From QHXQ01 sp038322995 (GTDB lineage Bacteria; Acidobacteriota; Blastocatellia; Pyrinomonadales; Pyrinomonadaceae): a DNA stretch of 64,000 bases. Position 1 is the stretch's first letter; each line of letters starts with the position of its first letter. The translations under genes were made by a program, and so were the position numbers. Positions 43,717-52,505 of the stretch are shown in pieces. The stretch spans positions 1 through 64,000 of the forward strand of contig JBBQGM010000013.1 of NCBI GenBank assembly GCA_038322995.1. Reading direction: 5' to 3'. The notes below the pieces were generated by a model, which saw only the letters and a program-made list of their open reading frames with translations, made no database searches and was not told where the DNA came from.

Positions 43717-45348
43717 ATGTCCAACGTGAACAGTCCAATGGTTCTATCTCTTGTAAGCCTAGCGCTGCGCGCAGCATCAGCGCGGCGCGGGCGTGCGGGC
43801 CTCATGTTGCTGCTCGTCGGCGCGGCCTGCACGCCTGCGTTTGCGCAAGTCGCCCGCACTGAACAGGCGCGTAAGCTGCCTGCGCCGGAGCGCATCGTCG
43901 CCGATTACGTGAAGGCCGTGGGCGGGAAACAAAAACTGCGTGCGCTGCAAGACGCAACCTACGAATGGCGCGTGCAACTACCGGCGCAAGCGGAGGGACA
44001 CGCGCGGACGATCAGGAAAGCGCCGGACGCGACGCGCACAGACGTTTTTCTCAACGACCACGAGACCAACGTGGCGGTCAACGCGCGCACTGCCTGGCGG
44101 CGCGCGGCGGATGGCAGCCTGCGCACGCTGACCGGCGGCGACGCGCAAGCTGCCAAACTGCAAGCCGCGCTCGAAGCGAGCCGCCTGCTCGAGCTGAAAA
44201 AGCGCGACGTGCTGGCCCGCACACTCGCGTACGAGCGCGCGGCTGCTGCCACCGCGGCCGTCTATGTCGTCGAGTTCTCGCGGCGCGACGGCGCGCGTGT
44301 GCGTTGCCGTTTCGGCGTGGAGAGCAAACTGCTCGTGCAAGTCGCGGACGAAGCGCATGGGGTGGTTGTTAATTACAACGACTATCGCGCGGCGAGTGGC
44401 GTGCTTGAGCCGCATCGCGTCGAGATCGTAATGCCGGGTGCGCCGCCGCTCGTCTTCACGCTGCAAAGCGTGCGCTACAACACGGGCGTGGCCGATGCTT
44501 TGTTCGAGCCGCCGGGCGATAGTTCTTTGAACGTGATCGCATTGCTGCGCGAGGTCGCGCAGCATCAAGAGGAGATCGAGCAGCGCGTTAGCGATTATAC
44601 GTTCACGCGCCGCGAGGTCGAGCGCGAGTTCGACGACCACGGCGCGATCAAGAAAGAAAAGACGACCGTGCATGAGGTCTATCCACTAGTGGGCGGCGGG
44701 CGCGTGTTGAAACTCATTAGTGAAGACGGCGTGGCGCTCGCGGCTGAACGCACGGCGCGGGAAGAGAAGCGCGTGACGGAGGAGATTGAAAAGGCGACGC
44801 GCGAGTATGAGCAACGCAAAGCGAAGCGCGAGCGCGAGCGGGCGCAGAAAGCAGGCGAGCAAAAAGCCGAAAGTGATGACGCAGAACTCGGCGGCTTGGG
44901 CGCGTTCGTGCGCGTGTGCGAGTTTGTCGCGCCGCGCCGCGAGCGGTTTCAAGACCGCGACGTTATCGTCTTCGACTTCCATGCCCGCCCCGGTTATAAG
45001 CCCAGAAACCGCACCGAGTCGGCGATAGCCAAACTGATCGGTGTCGCATGGATCGATCCGGCCGACAAACAGATCATGCGGCTCGACGCGCGTTTCCCCG
45101 AAGGCTTCAAGATCGGTGGCGGCTTGGTCGCCTCGTTGCGGCCCGGCTCCGCTTTCATGTTTGAGCAGACGCGCGTGGCCGATGGTGTCTGGTTGCCCCA
45201 CGTGTCGCAGATCAACATGGCTGTCAAGGTTTTCCTTGTCGCCGGCATCAACCAAAACACCACCCGCGAGTACAGCAACTACAAACGATTCGTGACCAAC
45301 GTCGGCGACGCGACTGTCGCCGCACCGACGCCCACCCCACCCCGATAA
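43717..45348 (+). CDS. Secreted hypothetical protein, ~543 aa (outer-membrane lipoprotein-carrier-like)
   Basis: ATG 43717 (MSNVNSPMVLSLVSL) or 43738; the signal segment is AGLMLLLVGAACTPAFA. The N-terminal half starts ERIVADYVKAVGGKQKLRAL, a motif of LolA/LolB-fold 'MlaA-like' outer-membrane lipoprotein-sorting relatives common in Acidobacteriota. The C-terminal half has a charged coiled-coil (EIEKATREYEQRKAKRERER) and FDFHARPGYKPRNRTES, then IMRLDARFPEGFKIGGGLVA. That half resembles the whole of the next gene product, so the two are paralogs over ~300 residues. The function is unknown; probably periplasmic. Confidence 0.7.
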   Translation: MSNVNSPMVLSLVSLALRAASARRGRAGLMLLLVGAACTPAFAQVARTEQARKLPAPERIVADYVKAVGGKQKLRALQDATYEWRVQLPAQAEGHARTIRKAPDATRTDVFLNDHETNVAVNARTAWRRAADGSLRTLTGGDAQAAKLQAALEASRLLELKKRDVLARTLAYERAAAATAAVYVVEFSRRDGARVRCRFGVESKLLVQVADEAHGVVVNYNDYRAASGVLEPHRVEIVMPGAPPLVFTLQSVRYNTGVADALFEPPGDSSLNVIALLREVAQHQEEIEQRVSDYTFTRREVEREFDDHGAIKKEKTTVHEVYPLVGGGRVLKLISEDGVALAAERTAREEKRVTEEIEKATREYEQRKAKRERERAQKAGEQKAESDDAELGGLGAFVRVCEFVAPRRERFQDRDVIVFDFHARPGYKPRNRTESAIAKLIGVAWIDPADKQIMRLDARFPEGFKIGGGLVASLRPGSAFMFEQTRVADGVWLPHVSQINMAVKVFLVAGINQNTTREYSNYKRFVTNVGDATVAAPTPTPPR

Positions 45349-45364
45349 TGAAGGATTTCCGGTA

Positions 45365-46426
45365 ATGAACTCGCACTCCCGCGTGAGCTTACGCCTCTTC
45401 GCCGCGAAACTGCCGGCACAACCCGTGCGCCCGTGGCTCATGTTGATCTGTGGCGCGTTCTGGGTCTGTCAGATGGCTCCATTTGCGCACGGGCAGCAGA
45501 CCAGTCCGACTACGCCGACAACACAGCCGATGGCAATGAGCGGCGCGCCCACCGCGCATGATGCGCCGCCGCCGGCTATCTCCGCATTTATCCGCGCGGT
45601 GGCGCAGAGCGAGCACGCAATGCAGCCGCGCCGGTTCGAGTACACATGGACGACGAAGATTACAGACCGCGAGGTGAACAAGCGCGGCGAGGTGACGAAA
45701 GAGACGGTTAAGGTGTACGAAGTCTATCCGGTGAAGGGCGAGTTTGTGCGCAAACTCGTGAGCGAGAACGGCGTGCCCGTGTCGCCGGAGAAGGCGGAAG
45801 AGCAACTCAAGCGCGCGGTGGCGAAGTTGGAGAAGGCCGGGCGCACAGAGCAGAAGCAAACGGACAGCAACGCGCCGTCGTCTGCGCCGGCTGATCCGTC
45901 GGGCATCCCGTCGTTCGGTTTTACCGCCGGCTTCAAGTTTAGAGAGAACTTCAGCACCGGCGAGTTTTACTTTACGCCCGCGCGCATCATGCGGGCGGGC
46001 GAGTTTGTTAATCCGCGCCACGAGCGTTTGCGCGAACGCGATGTGCTCGTGCTCGACTTCCGTCCGCGCGCAGATTTCCAACCCGCGAATGATCTGCAAA
46101 AGCCCTATGCCAAACTCGCTGGCCGCATCTGGCTCGATGTGGCTGATAAGACGGTGGCGCGGCTGGAAGCGTGGCCCCTTGCGGCGGCTGTTGTGGGTAA
46201 TACGTCAGGCGTGGTGCGGCCGGTTGAGCCGGCCATCGTCTATGAAGAGACGCGCTTGCCCGACGGCATGTGGCTGGAAAGTCTCGTGCGCATCAACACC
46301 ACCGGGAATAAACCTGTCTTCAACGGGGTGGATGTAAACTCGACGAAAGAAGCGGGCGACTTCAAACGCTTTGAGACGAACACCGGCGACGCGAAGGTTG
46401 AGACGGCCAAGCCGCCGCAATCGTAA
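45365..46426 (+). CDS. Secreted hypothetical protein, 353 aa, paralog of the upstream gene
   Basis: ATG 45365, 16 bases after the previous stop. A late signal peptide (WLMLICGAFWVCQMAPFAHG) is preceded by ~25 basic residues. The body parallels the C-terminal half of the previous protein: TKITDREVNKRGEVTKETVK, VYEVYPVKGEFVRKLVSENG, DVLVLDFRPRADFQPANDLQ, DVADKTVARLEAWP. It is co-transcribed with that gene and probably works with it in the envelope. The function is unknown. Confidence 0.75.
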   Translation: MNSHSRVSLRLFAAKLPAQPVRPWLMLICGAFWVCQMAPFAHGQQTSPTTPTTQPMAMSGAPTAHDAPPPAISAFIRAVAQSEHAMQPRRFEYTWTTKITDREVNKRGEVTKETVKVYEVYPVKGEFVRKLVSENGVPVSPEKAEEQLKRAVAKLEKAGRTEQKQTDSNAPSSAPADPSGIPSFGFTAGFKFRENFSTGEFYFTPARIMRAGEFVNPRHERLRERDVLVLDFRPRADFQPANDLQKPYAKLAGRIWLDVADKTVARLEAWPLAAAVVGNTSGVVRPVEPAIVYEETRLPDGMWLESLVRINTTGNKPVFNGVDVNSTKEAGDFKRFETNTGDAKVETAKPPQS

Positions 46427-46481
46427 CGCGCAGCCGAAAGTTGAGCTAGAATCCTCTCCTGAACTGACGCGAGTGACTATA

Positions 46482-47843
46482 GTGAACAATTCAAGCGACA
46501 TCGTTGTGATCGGCGGCGGCTTTGCCGGCGTTGAAGCCGCCTGGCAGGCGGCAGAAGCGGGCGCGCATGTGCGCCTCTACGAGATGCGGCCCGTGCGGCA
46601 GACGCCCGCGCATCACACGGATAAGCTGGCGGAGATCGTCTGCTCGAACTCCTTAAAGTCGGACGAGCCTGGCACTGCGCCTTACTTGTTGAAGGAGGAA
46701 TTGCGGCGTGGGCGCTCGCTCGTGCTGGCGGTCGCGGCTGAGACGCGCGTGCCGGCAGGTGCGGCGCTCGCGGTTGATCGTCATCGCTTCGCGCAGTTGA
46801 TCACGGAGCGCATCGAAGCGCACCCGCGCATCACGGTTGTGCGCGAAGAATTGACGCAGGTGCCGGATGATACGGTCACGATCATCGCCGCCGGCCCGCT
46901 CTGCTCGGATGCACTGGCGGAAGAGATCATGCGGTTGACGGGCGATGATCAGCTTTACTTTTATGACGCGATTGCGCCCATCGTCGCCGCCGATTCGATT
47001 GATCACACCGTCGCTTATCGCGCCGCGCGTTATGACAAAGGCGGCGATGATTATCTGAACTGTCCGTTCGATGAAGAACAGTACCGGCGTTTCTACGAAG
47101 CGTTGACCACGGCCAACAGCGTGCCGCTGCAAAGGTTCGAGGAGACGCGCTGGTTCGAGGCTTGTCTGCCGATTGAAGAACTGGCGCGGCGCGGCTACGA
47201 CACGTTGCGCTACGGGCCGATGAAGCCGGTGGGCTTGCGCCATCCGCGCACGGGCCGCGAAGCGTTCGCTGTCGTGCAACTGCGGCAAGAGAACTTGATG
47301 GCGGACGCCTACAACCTCGTCGGCTTTCAAAATCATCTACGCTATGGCGAGCAGGCGCGCGTGCTGCGTTTGATCCCCGGTCTGGAGCGGGCAGAATTCT
47401 TGCAATACGGGCAGATTCATCGTAATACTTATATCAGAGCGCCGCGCGTACTCGCCCCGACCATGCAAATGCGCGCCCAGCCTGAAGTTTTCTTTGCCGG
47501 ACAGATTAGCGGTGTCGAGGGCTATGTCGAATCAGTGGCGACAGGCTGGCTCGCCGGCCTGAACGCGGCGCGCTTGCTGAGCGGGCACGAATTGATCACC
47601 GCGCCGCCCGCAACCGCGATTGGTGCGCTGGCGCGCTACGTCTCGACGGCGCAGACGGACAACTACCAGCCGGTCAACATCACCTTCGCGCTGCTTGAGC
47701 CGCTCGCCGAAACGGAGCGCAAGCGCCTGCGCCAGAAGCGCGCACGGCATGAGCATCAAGTGGCCCTTGCCTTAACGGCATGGGATGACTGGCTGCGGGT
47801 TATTCAACCAGACGCAACCGTAGCGCGCGGTGCGATTGGCTGA
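46482..47843 (+). CDS. trmFO: TrmFO, folate/FAD-dependent tRNA m5U54 methyltransferase
   Basis: Methylates U54 of the T-loop using methylene-THF and FAD. The frame has no ATG near its front; GTG 46482 (or 46473) places the FAD motif IVVIGGGFAGVEAAWQAAEA at once. Other family landmarks: LYEMRPVRQTPAHHTDKLAE then IVCSNSLKSDEPGTAPYLLK, CPFDEEQYRRFYEAL, CLPIEELARRGYDTLRYGPM, QYGQIHRNTYI, FAGQISGVEGYVESVATGW. ~453 residues is normal. The nearby xerC gene matches a known trmFO-xerC association, although the VWFA gene intervenes here. Confidence 0.95.
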   Translation: MNNSSDIVVIGGGFAGVEAAWQAAEAGAHVRLYEMRPVRQTPAHHTDKLAEIVCSNSLKSDEPGTAPYLLKEELRRGRSLVLAVAAETRVPAGAALAVDRHRFAQLITERIEAHPRITVVREELTQVPDDTVTIIAAGPLCSDALAEEIMRLTGDDQLYFYDAIAPIVAADSIDHTVAYRAARYDKGGDDYLNCPFDEEQYRRFYEALTTANSVPLQRFEETRWFEACLPIEELARRGYDTLRYGPMKPVGLRHPRTGREAFAVVQLRQENLMADAYNLVGFQNHLRYGEQARVLRLIPGLERAEFLQYGQIHRNTYIRAPRVLAPTMQMRAQPEVFFAGQISGVEGYVESVATGWLAGLNAARLLSGHELITAPPATAIGALARYVSTAQTDNYQPVNITFALLEPLAETERKRLRQKRARHEHQVALALTAWDDWLRVIQPDATVARGAIG

Positions 47844-47859
47844 AGCACAGATAAAAGCA

Positions 47860-49794
47860 ATGAAATTACGAAATCACACGAAGCCGCACGAAGCCGATCT
47901 GCGCGGGCGCGTTCGTCTCTCTTCGTGTGACTTCGTGGCGCATGTCCTCTTGAGCTTGCTCTTACTCGTGCCTGGCTCGCTCAACGCGCAATCAGGCCGC
48001 AAGCGACCCGACCCCGCGCCCCCGCCGCAGACGCCGAACGCGCAACGTCCGCAGCACGCTGGCACACCGCCAGCGCCCAACCCCCAACGCACAGACTTGC
48101 CCGGCCAGCCCGCCACGCCCGACGAACAACGCGGCGTGCCCGCACCCACCCCCAGCCCCGTTGTGCTGTCGACGAATGATCCTACGACCGGACAGGTGGT
48201 TGTGATCGACCCGGACGAAGTTATCCGCGTCAACTCAAATCTAGTGCCGATCCCTGCGTCCGTCGTCGATGATCAGGGCCGCGCCGTGAGCGATCTTGAG
48301 GTCAAAGATTTTGAGTTGCTCGTGGACGGCCAGCCGCGCCCTATCGGTGATGTGAGTCGCGCCGAAACGCCCGTCCGGCTTGCGCTCCTGTTCGACAACA
48401 GCTTGAGCCTACATGCCGCCCGCGAACTTGAGAAACAGTCCGCCATGAGATTCTTTCGCACTGTTATCCGGCCTGTGGATCAAGCTGCGATCTTCTCCAT
48501 CTGGACTGAGCCAGTGCTGGAACAGCCGCTCACGAGCGACGTGAATAAACTCGTGAGCGTCATAGACCGCTACGGCGAGCCGGACGGCGCGACCGCGCTC
48601 TTTGATACTGTTGTGCAGGCGGCCGATTACCTGCGCCCGCAGACCGGGCGCAAAGTGATCGTCATCGTTTCAGACGGTATTGAGACAGCTAGTCAATTGC
48701 AGGAGTTCAACCAAGTGCTGCGGCGCGTGCAAGCGGCAGATATACAAGTTTATGTTGTGCAGAGTGAATTTGACGCAACTGCGAACCTACGTCAACTAGT
48801 AGCCGAACAGCGCATGAAGGAGTTAACCGCGCAGACGGGCGGTGCGGTTTTTAATCCGAAGACGACGAGCGAGCTACCGGCCGCGTTCGCACAAATCTCC
48901 GCCGACCTCGCGCAGCAGTACGTCCTTAGCTACTATCCCGAAGATGATCGGCGCGACGCCCGCTATCGCGTGATCTCGTTGCGCGTCAAGACGCGCACCA
49001 ATGTGCGTGTGCGAGCGCGGCGAGGCTACTATCCTCATCGCAACGAGCAGACAGGCGCGCAGGCGCGCTATACCTACAACCCGACCGCGCCGGAAGCGAC
49101 CGCGCTGACAAACATAAGCGATGCGCTGCCGGACGCCGCACACAGGTCGTTGCCTACTACCAGCCAGCCGCTCGGGCCCACAGTGGGGCCGTCATATGGC
49201 AGCAAGAATTTGAACCCGGATGGCGACGACGTGCCAGGTCGTCGCGTTGCGCCGCAGTTGAGCGTCGGTTTAGAGCCGGCGCAGCTAATTGAGCGCGTTG
49301 CAACCACAACCCCGCCCGCGCCGACAGTCGCCCCGTTGCTAGCGCCCGACAGACCGCCGCCGGCGGCGACCGAACCAGTTGCGCCAGCAGCGACATCCGA
49401 CCTGACAACTGCCCACAGCGAAACCAGCGCGGGAACAGAGAAGTCAACCACGGCTGCAAAGTCGTCGGCACCACCGCCGCCGGCGCAGGCGAGCGCGACG
49501 ACAACGGCGGCTGCGCCGCCCGTCTCCGGCGTCTTACTCAACGGGCGCGCACGCAAACTACCGCCGCCGCTCTACCCGGAGACGGCCATCCGCATGCGCA
49601 TCACGGGTGCGGTTAGCATCGCGGTTACGGTTGACGAGAATGGTAAAGTGATCGCGGCCCGAGCCGTCAGCGGGCACATGCTGCTGCGCGAGGCGGCCAT
49701 TAGTGCAGCCCGCCAGGCCGTCTTCGCGCCCACGCTCTTGCACGACAAGCCCGTGCAGGTCACAGGCGTGATCGTGTACAAGTTTAATCAGTAG
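47860..49794 (+). CDS. VWFA-related acidobacterial domain protein with TonB C-terminal domain
   Basis: A 644-residue exported protein. The hydrophobic signal segment is VAHVLLSLLLLVPGSLNAQ. ATG 47860 lies 25 codons before it, and GTG 47935 would start right at it. A Pro-rich linker leads to the VWFA-related domain (~125-400: VVDDQGRAVSDLEVKDFELL; RLALLFDNSLSL with its MIDAS-like DNSLS; VIVIVSDGIETAS; YVLSYYPEDDRRDARYRVIS). A disordered Ala/Pro/Thr stretch precedes a TonB C-terminal domain (LPPPLYPETAIRMRITGAVS; AAISAARQAVFAPTLLHDKP). The combination suggests an envelope protein transducing energy or binding surface proteins. The first codons are built from a hairpin repeat. Confidence 0.85.
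   Translation: MKLRNHTKPHEADLRGRVRLSSCDFVAHVLLSLLLLVPGSLNAQSGRKRPDPAPPPQTPNAQRPQHAGTPPAPNPQRTDLPGQPATPDEQRGVPAPTPSPVVLSTNDPTTGQVVVIDPDEVIRVNSNLVPIPASVVDDQGRAVSDLEVKDFELLVDGQPRPIGDVSRAETPVRLALLFDNSLSLHAARELEKQSAMRFFRTVIRPVDQAAIFSIWTEPVLEQPLTSDVNKLVSVIDRYGEPDGATALFDTVVQAADYLRPQTGRKVIVIVSDGIETASQLQEFNQVLRRVQAADIQVYVVQSEFDATANLRQLVAEQRMKELTAQTGGAVFNPKTTSELPAAFAQISADLAQQYVLSYYPEDDRRDARYRVISLRVKTRTNVRVRARRGYYPHRNEQTGAQARYTYNPTAPEATALTNISDALPDAAHRSLPTTSQPLGPTVGPSYGSKNLNPDGDDVPGRRVAPQLSVGLEPAQLIERVATTTPPAPTVAPLLAPDRPPPAATEPVAPAATSDLTTAHSETSAGTEKSTTAAKSSAPPPPAQASATTTAAAPPVSGVLLNGRARKLPPPLYPETAIRMRITGAVSIAVTVDENGKVIAARAVSGHMLLREAAISAARQAVFAPTLLHDKPVQVTGVIVYKFNQ
47868..47936. repeat. CACGAA-word hairpin inside the start of the VWFA gene
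   Basis: The arm 47868-47892 (ACGAAATCACACGAAGCCGC then ACGAA) pairs with 47912-47936 in about 20 of 25 positions. It encodes the first ~25 residues if ATG 47860 is used. Confidence 0.65.
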
Positions 49795-49814
49795 GAAATA
49801 AATGCAGCATGATG

Positions 49815-49849
49815 AATGATGAATAAAGCCCTGGCTGGCATTCATCATT
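49815..49849. repeat. GATGAAT-word hairpin before xerC
   Basis: AATGATGAAT (49815-49824) pairs exactly with ATTCATCATT (49840-49849), with more GATGAAT words on the left side. It lies between the VWFA gene and xerC, 10 bases before the xerC ATG. Confidence 0.6.
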
Positions 49850-49858
49850 GAAAGCGGT

Positions 49859-50779
49859 ATGGAGCAATTACTCGCCCAATTCTTTGAGCATTTACGGTAT
49901 GAGCGCAACGTGAGCGAGCATACGCTGCGCAACTACCGGATCGATCTGGGCCAGTTCTACGAACATCTTGCGCCCGCCGATGCACAGACCGGCGCACGGC
50001 GCGAGTTCGACATCAAGCAGATCGATCACATCACGATCCGCGAATGGCTCGCGCAACTGCACGCCGCGCAAAAACAGAAGACTTCCATCGCGCGCAAACT
50101 TGCTACCCTCCGCACCTTCTTCCAGTTCCTACTGCGCGAAGGCGTCGTCGAGATGAACCCGGCGAAACTCGTGGCCACGCCGCGCTTGGAGAAGAAATTA
50201 CCGAATCATCTATCGCTCGAAGACACCGTCCGCTTCATTGAGATGCCCGACATCGAGACCGATCTGGGCAAGCGCGACCGCGCCATCCTGGAGATGCTTT
50301 ACGGGACGGGCATGCGCGTCTCCGAGTTGGTCAAACTCGATCTGCGCGACGTGGATTTTCAGAACAAGATGGCGCGCGTCATGGGCAAGCGGCGCAAGCA
50401 GCGCGTCGTGCCGTTTGGCGAGCCGGCCAAGCACGCGCTCTTGCACTATCTCACCGTGCGGAGCGCCTTGCTCCATAACGCGCCGCTCGCAGAGCGCGAC
50501 ACGCAGGCCGTCTTCCTCAACTATCAAGGCACGCGTATCACCACCCGCTCGGTCGGGCGCATGGTGGACAAATACATCCTGCTCTGCGCAAATATACACA
50601 ACATCAGCCCGCATAGCTTACGCCACTCATTCGCCACGCATCTGCTCGATAGCGGCGCGGATTTGCGCCACATCCAGGAGTTACTCGGCCACGCGCGCAT
50701 CTCGACCACGCAAATCTATACACACGTATCAATGGAAAAATTGATCGAGGTCTATGATAAGTCCCACCCGAAAGCGTAG
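49859..50779 (+). CDS. xerC: XerC/XerD-type tyrosine recombinase
   Basis: A site-specific recombinase that resolves chromosome dimers at dif. 306 residues from ATG 49859. The SAM-like N-terminal domain is LLAQFFEHLRYERNVSEHTL then TLRNYRIDLGQFYEHL. The catalytic domain has Arg in GTGMRVSELVKL, the HxxR in ISPHSLRHSFATHLL, His in LLGHARISTTQIY and the Tyr nucleophile in TQIYTHVS. XerC and XerD cannot be told apart from sequence alone; trmFO nearby favours XerC. It lacks integron or phage features. A split hairpin follows. Confidence 0.93.
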   Translation: MEQLLAQFFEHLRYERNVSEHTLRNYRIDLGQFYEHLAPADAQTGARREFDIKQIDHITIREWLAQLHAAQKQKTSIARKLATLRTFFQFLLREGVVEMNPAKLVATPRLEKKLPNHLSLEDTVRFIEMPDIETDLGKRDRAILEMLYGTGMRVSELVKLDLRDVDFQNKMARVMGKRRKQRVVPFGEPAKHALLHYLTVRSALLHNAPLAERDTQAVFLNYQGTRITTRSVGRMVDKYILLCANIHNISPHSLRHSFATHLLDSGADLRHIQELLGHARISTTQIYTHVSMEKLIEVYDKSHPKA

Positions 50780-50807
50780 CGGTCAAAGGTCAGAGGTGAG
50801 TAAAAAA
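50778..50807. repeat. Left half of a hairpin split by the transposon
   Basis: AGCGGTCAAAGGTCAGAGGT then GAGT and A-run. With the right half at 53594-53624 it would fold into an imperfect hairpin between xerC and the dksA-like gene, serving both convergent genes. Confidence 0.65.
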
Positions 50808-50883
50808 TGTGTGACTTGAACCATGAGTTGGCGGTGACGGCCACTTGATGGTTCCATTTTGGCACCGCTACCTGATGCTTCCA
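50808..50883. repeat. Left-end transposase-binding sites
   Basis: The terminal inverted site (50808-50837, ending GAGTTGGCGGTGA) is followed by two 20-base sites in the other orientation: 50837-50856 (ACGGCCACTTGATGGTTCCA) and 50864-50883 (ACCGCTACCTGATGCTTCCA). Confidence 0.75.
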
Positions 50884-50908
50884 GCAAGTACAATAGCAGC
50901 GCTTGTGG

Positions 50909-52240
50909 CTAGACATTGATGCCGAGTTCGCGCTTCGCTTCACGATACACGGCTCGCCCTTCTTCATGGGCCATGAAGTAAGGAGCGGACAACGCACTTT
51001 CGACACGACACTGCGAAGGGTAGATGCCTTCAGCGTGCAGCCGCGCCACCACTTGCCTGATTTCCTGATAAGCCGCCTCTCTTTTCGCCGCCGCCCGCCG
51101 GGCCAGATCTTCGAGCCGCCGCGCCGCGAGTCGTTGGCACAATGCAGGCGCGTGTCTGTAAAGGGTGGTGAGGCAGCGGTGGGTCCGGCGGGCGAGTTGC
51201 CGGACTGAGGGCGGTGGCTCTTCCGTCAGTGCGGCTTCGAGCGCCGCGCGCATCTGCAGCGTCGCCGCGCGCCGAAAGTCCCGGTAGCGCACGACGATGG
51301 CATGACAAAGTTCTCGCTGTTGGTACTTCAACGTCCCCTCTGCTCTGATGCCCAGCCGCAGTTGCACTGTCCTGAAGGTCGGCGGCGGCTCTTCCGTGAG
51401 CGCCGCCTGCAAGCTGGCTTTCGTCTCTTCGGCTTTCTCTCGCAAGTACGTCGCCCGCTGCTCTCGCAGCGCTTGATAAAGATCGGGAGCGCGCTGCTTG
51501 AGCGTCGCGGCATACTTATAGCCGCGACGTTCGGCGAGTGTTTGCAACGCAGGCGCAGGCGTCTCCGGCAACGCGGCTTGTAAGGCCGCCCGCAAAGCGC
51601 GGTCGTCATACAGGCGGACTCGGTGGAAAGACAAAGTCTCCCGCACCGCCCGGTGTCGGGCACAGATCGCTTGGCAGAGTTCGGGGTAGAGTCCGCGCAA
51701 CAACACCTCTCGCTTGTACCCCAGGCGGCCAGCGAGTTCGGCGAGCGTGGGACAAGCCGGGTCTGTCAGCGCCGCCTTCAGGAAGCTTTCGACCCCGGCT
51801 CTCTTGGGCGGCAAGTAGATGTCGCGCTGCGCAGGCCGGAGGACCGCCGCCGGCTGACCGCTGAAGAAGTCCGGCACTGTGAGTTGCAGCCGTCGCAGCA
51901 GATGGATCAGGACGTCGAGCGTCGGGAGATTCGCGCCCGACTTGAGTTGGCGCACCTTCTGGTAATCGCTGCCGATGAAGTGGGCGAAGGCGGCGACGTT
52001 ACCCTTCGTCAGTTGCCCGATGTAGCCGGAGAGTCGTGCGCCGAAGGTCTGTTGTGTGAGCGCCTGCGAGCCTTCAAGTTGCGCTGCCAGCGAGAGAACC
52101 TCTCCCACCAGTGCGGCGACTTGGATGTGCTGTGAAAGGTCGGCCTCCGGTGGAACGCCCCGGTGCGCGGCGGATGAAGTAACAGTCCCCAGCCAACCCT
52201 GACAGCGGAAGCAATGTCCGGCGCGCGCCTGATTGGTCAG
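50909..52240 (-). pseudogene. tniQ: TniQ/TnsD-like target-selection protein, 5'-truncated
   Basis: Homology begins near 52240 with the second zinc knuckle (AGHCFRCQGWLG), so the N-terminal part is missing; the frame itself extends to 52402 through tniB sequence. A helical region (FGARLSGYIGQLTKGNVAAF; QLKSGANLPTLDVLIHLLRR) follows. Then come four HTH-like repeats with a common pattern (LxAALTExPxPTxxxLAxRxGY, then a Leu/Pro-Asp stretch), for example ALQAALPETPAPALQTLAER and ALEAALTEEPPPSVRQLARR. These are the tandem DNA-binding repeats of TniQ/TnsD relatives. It ends at 50909, close to the left end of the transposon. Confidence 0.7.
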
Positions 52241-52505
52241 CCACGGAGATGAACGGCAACTCCGGCAACAGTTCTTCCGTGATCTCGCGCTCGACGCGCT
52301 GTAGGAGCGTGGTCTTGCCGACTCCGGCAGGACCGGAGACGAGAATGAGCGACCCCGGCGCGGCATCGCGGATGGCGCACCGCAGCTCTTCGTAAGCGGC
52401 ACGGAGCGCTGGGTGTCCGATGGTCAACGCCCTGAAGTAAGCGCGCCGTGCCGCGCTTGGCTGTGTGAGTAAGTCCGCCGGAAAGAGATGCTCCACGGCC
52501 ATCAT
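52074..52505 (-). pseudogene. tniB: TniB/TnsC-like AAA ATPase, N-terminal fragment
   Basis: The start codon overlaps the tniA stop (TGATG). The N-terminus (MMAVEHLFPADLLTQPSAAR; PALRAAYEELRCAIRDA) and Walker A (VSGPAGVGKTTLLQRVEREI) are intact. Homology ends at ELPFISVADQ near 52240, where sequence belonging to tniQ begins in another frame. A deletion has therefore fused tniB to tniQ, removing Walker B, the sensor motifs and the tniQ start. The remaining codons to 52074 are out of frame. Confidence 0.75.

Noticed and set aside
43126..43777. Antisense frames of ~140-150 codons opposite the two small protein genes
   Set aside because: The plus-strand small genes have strong ribosome sites; the antisense products are low-complexity and lack starts.
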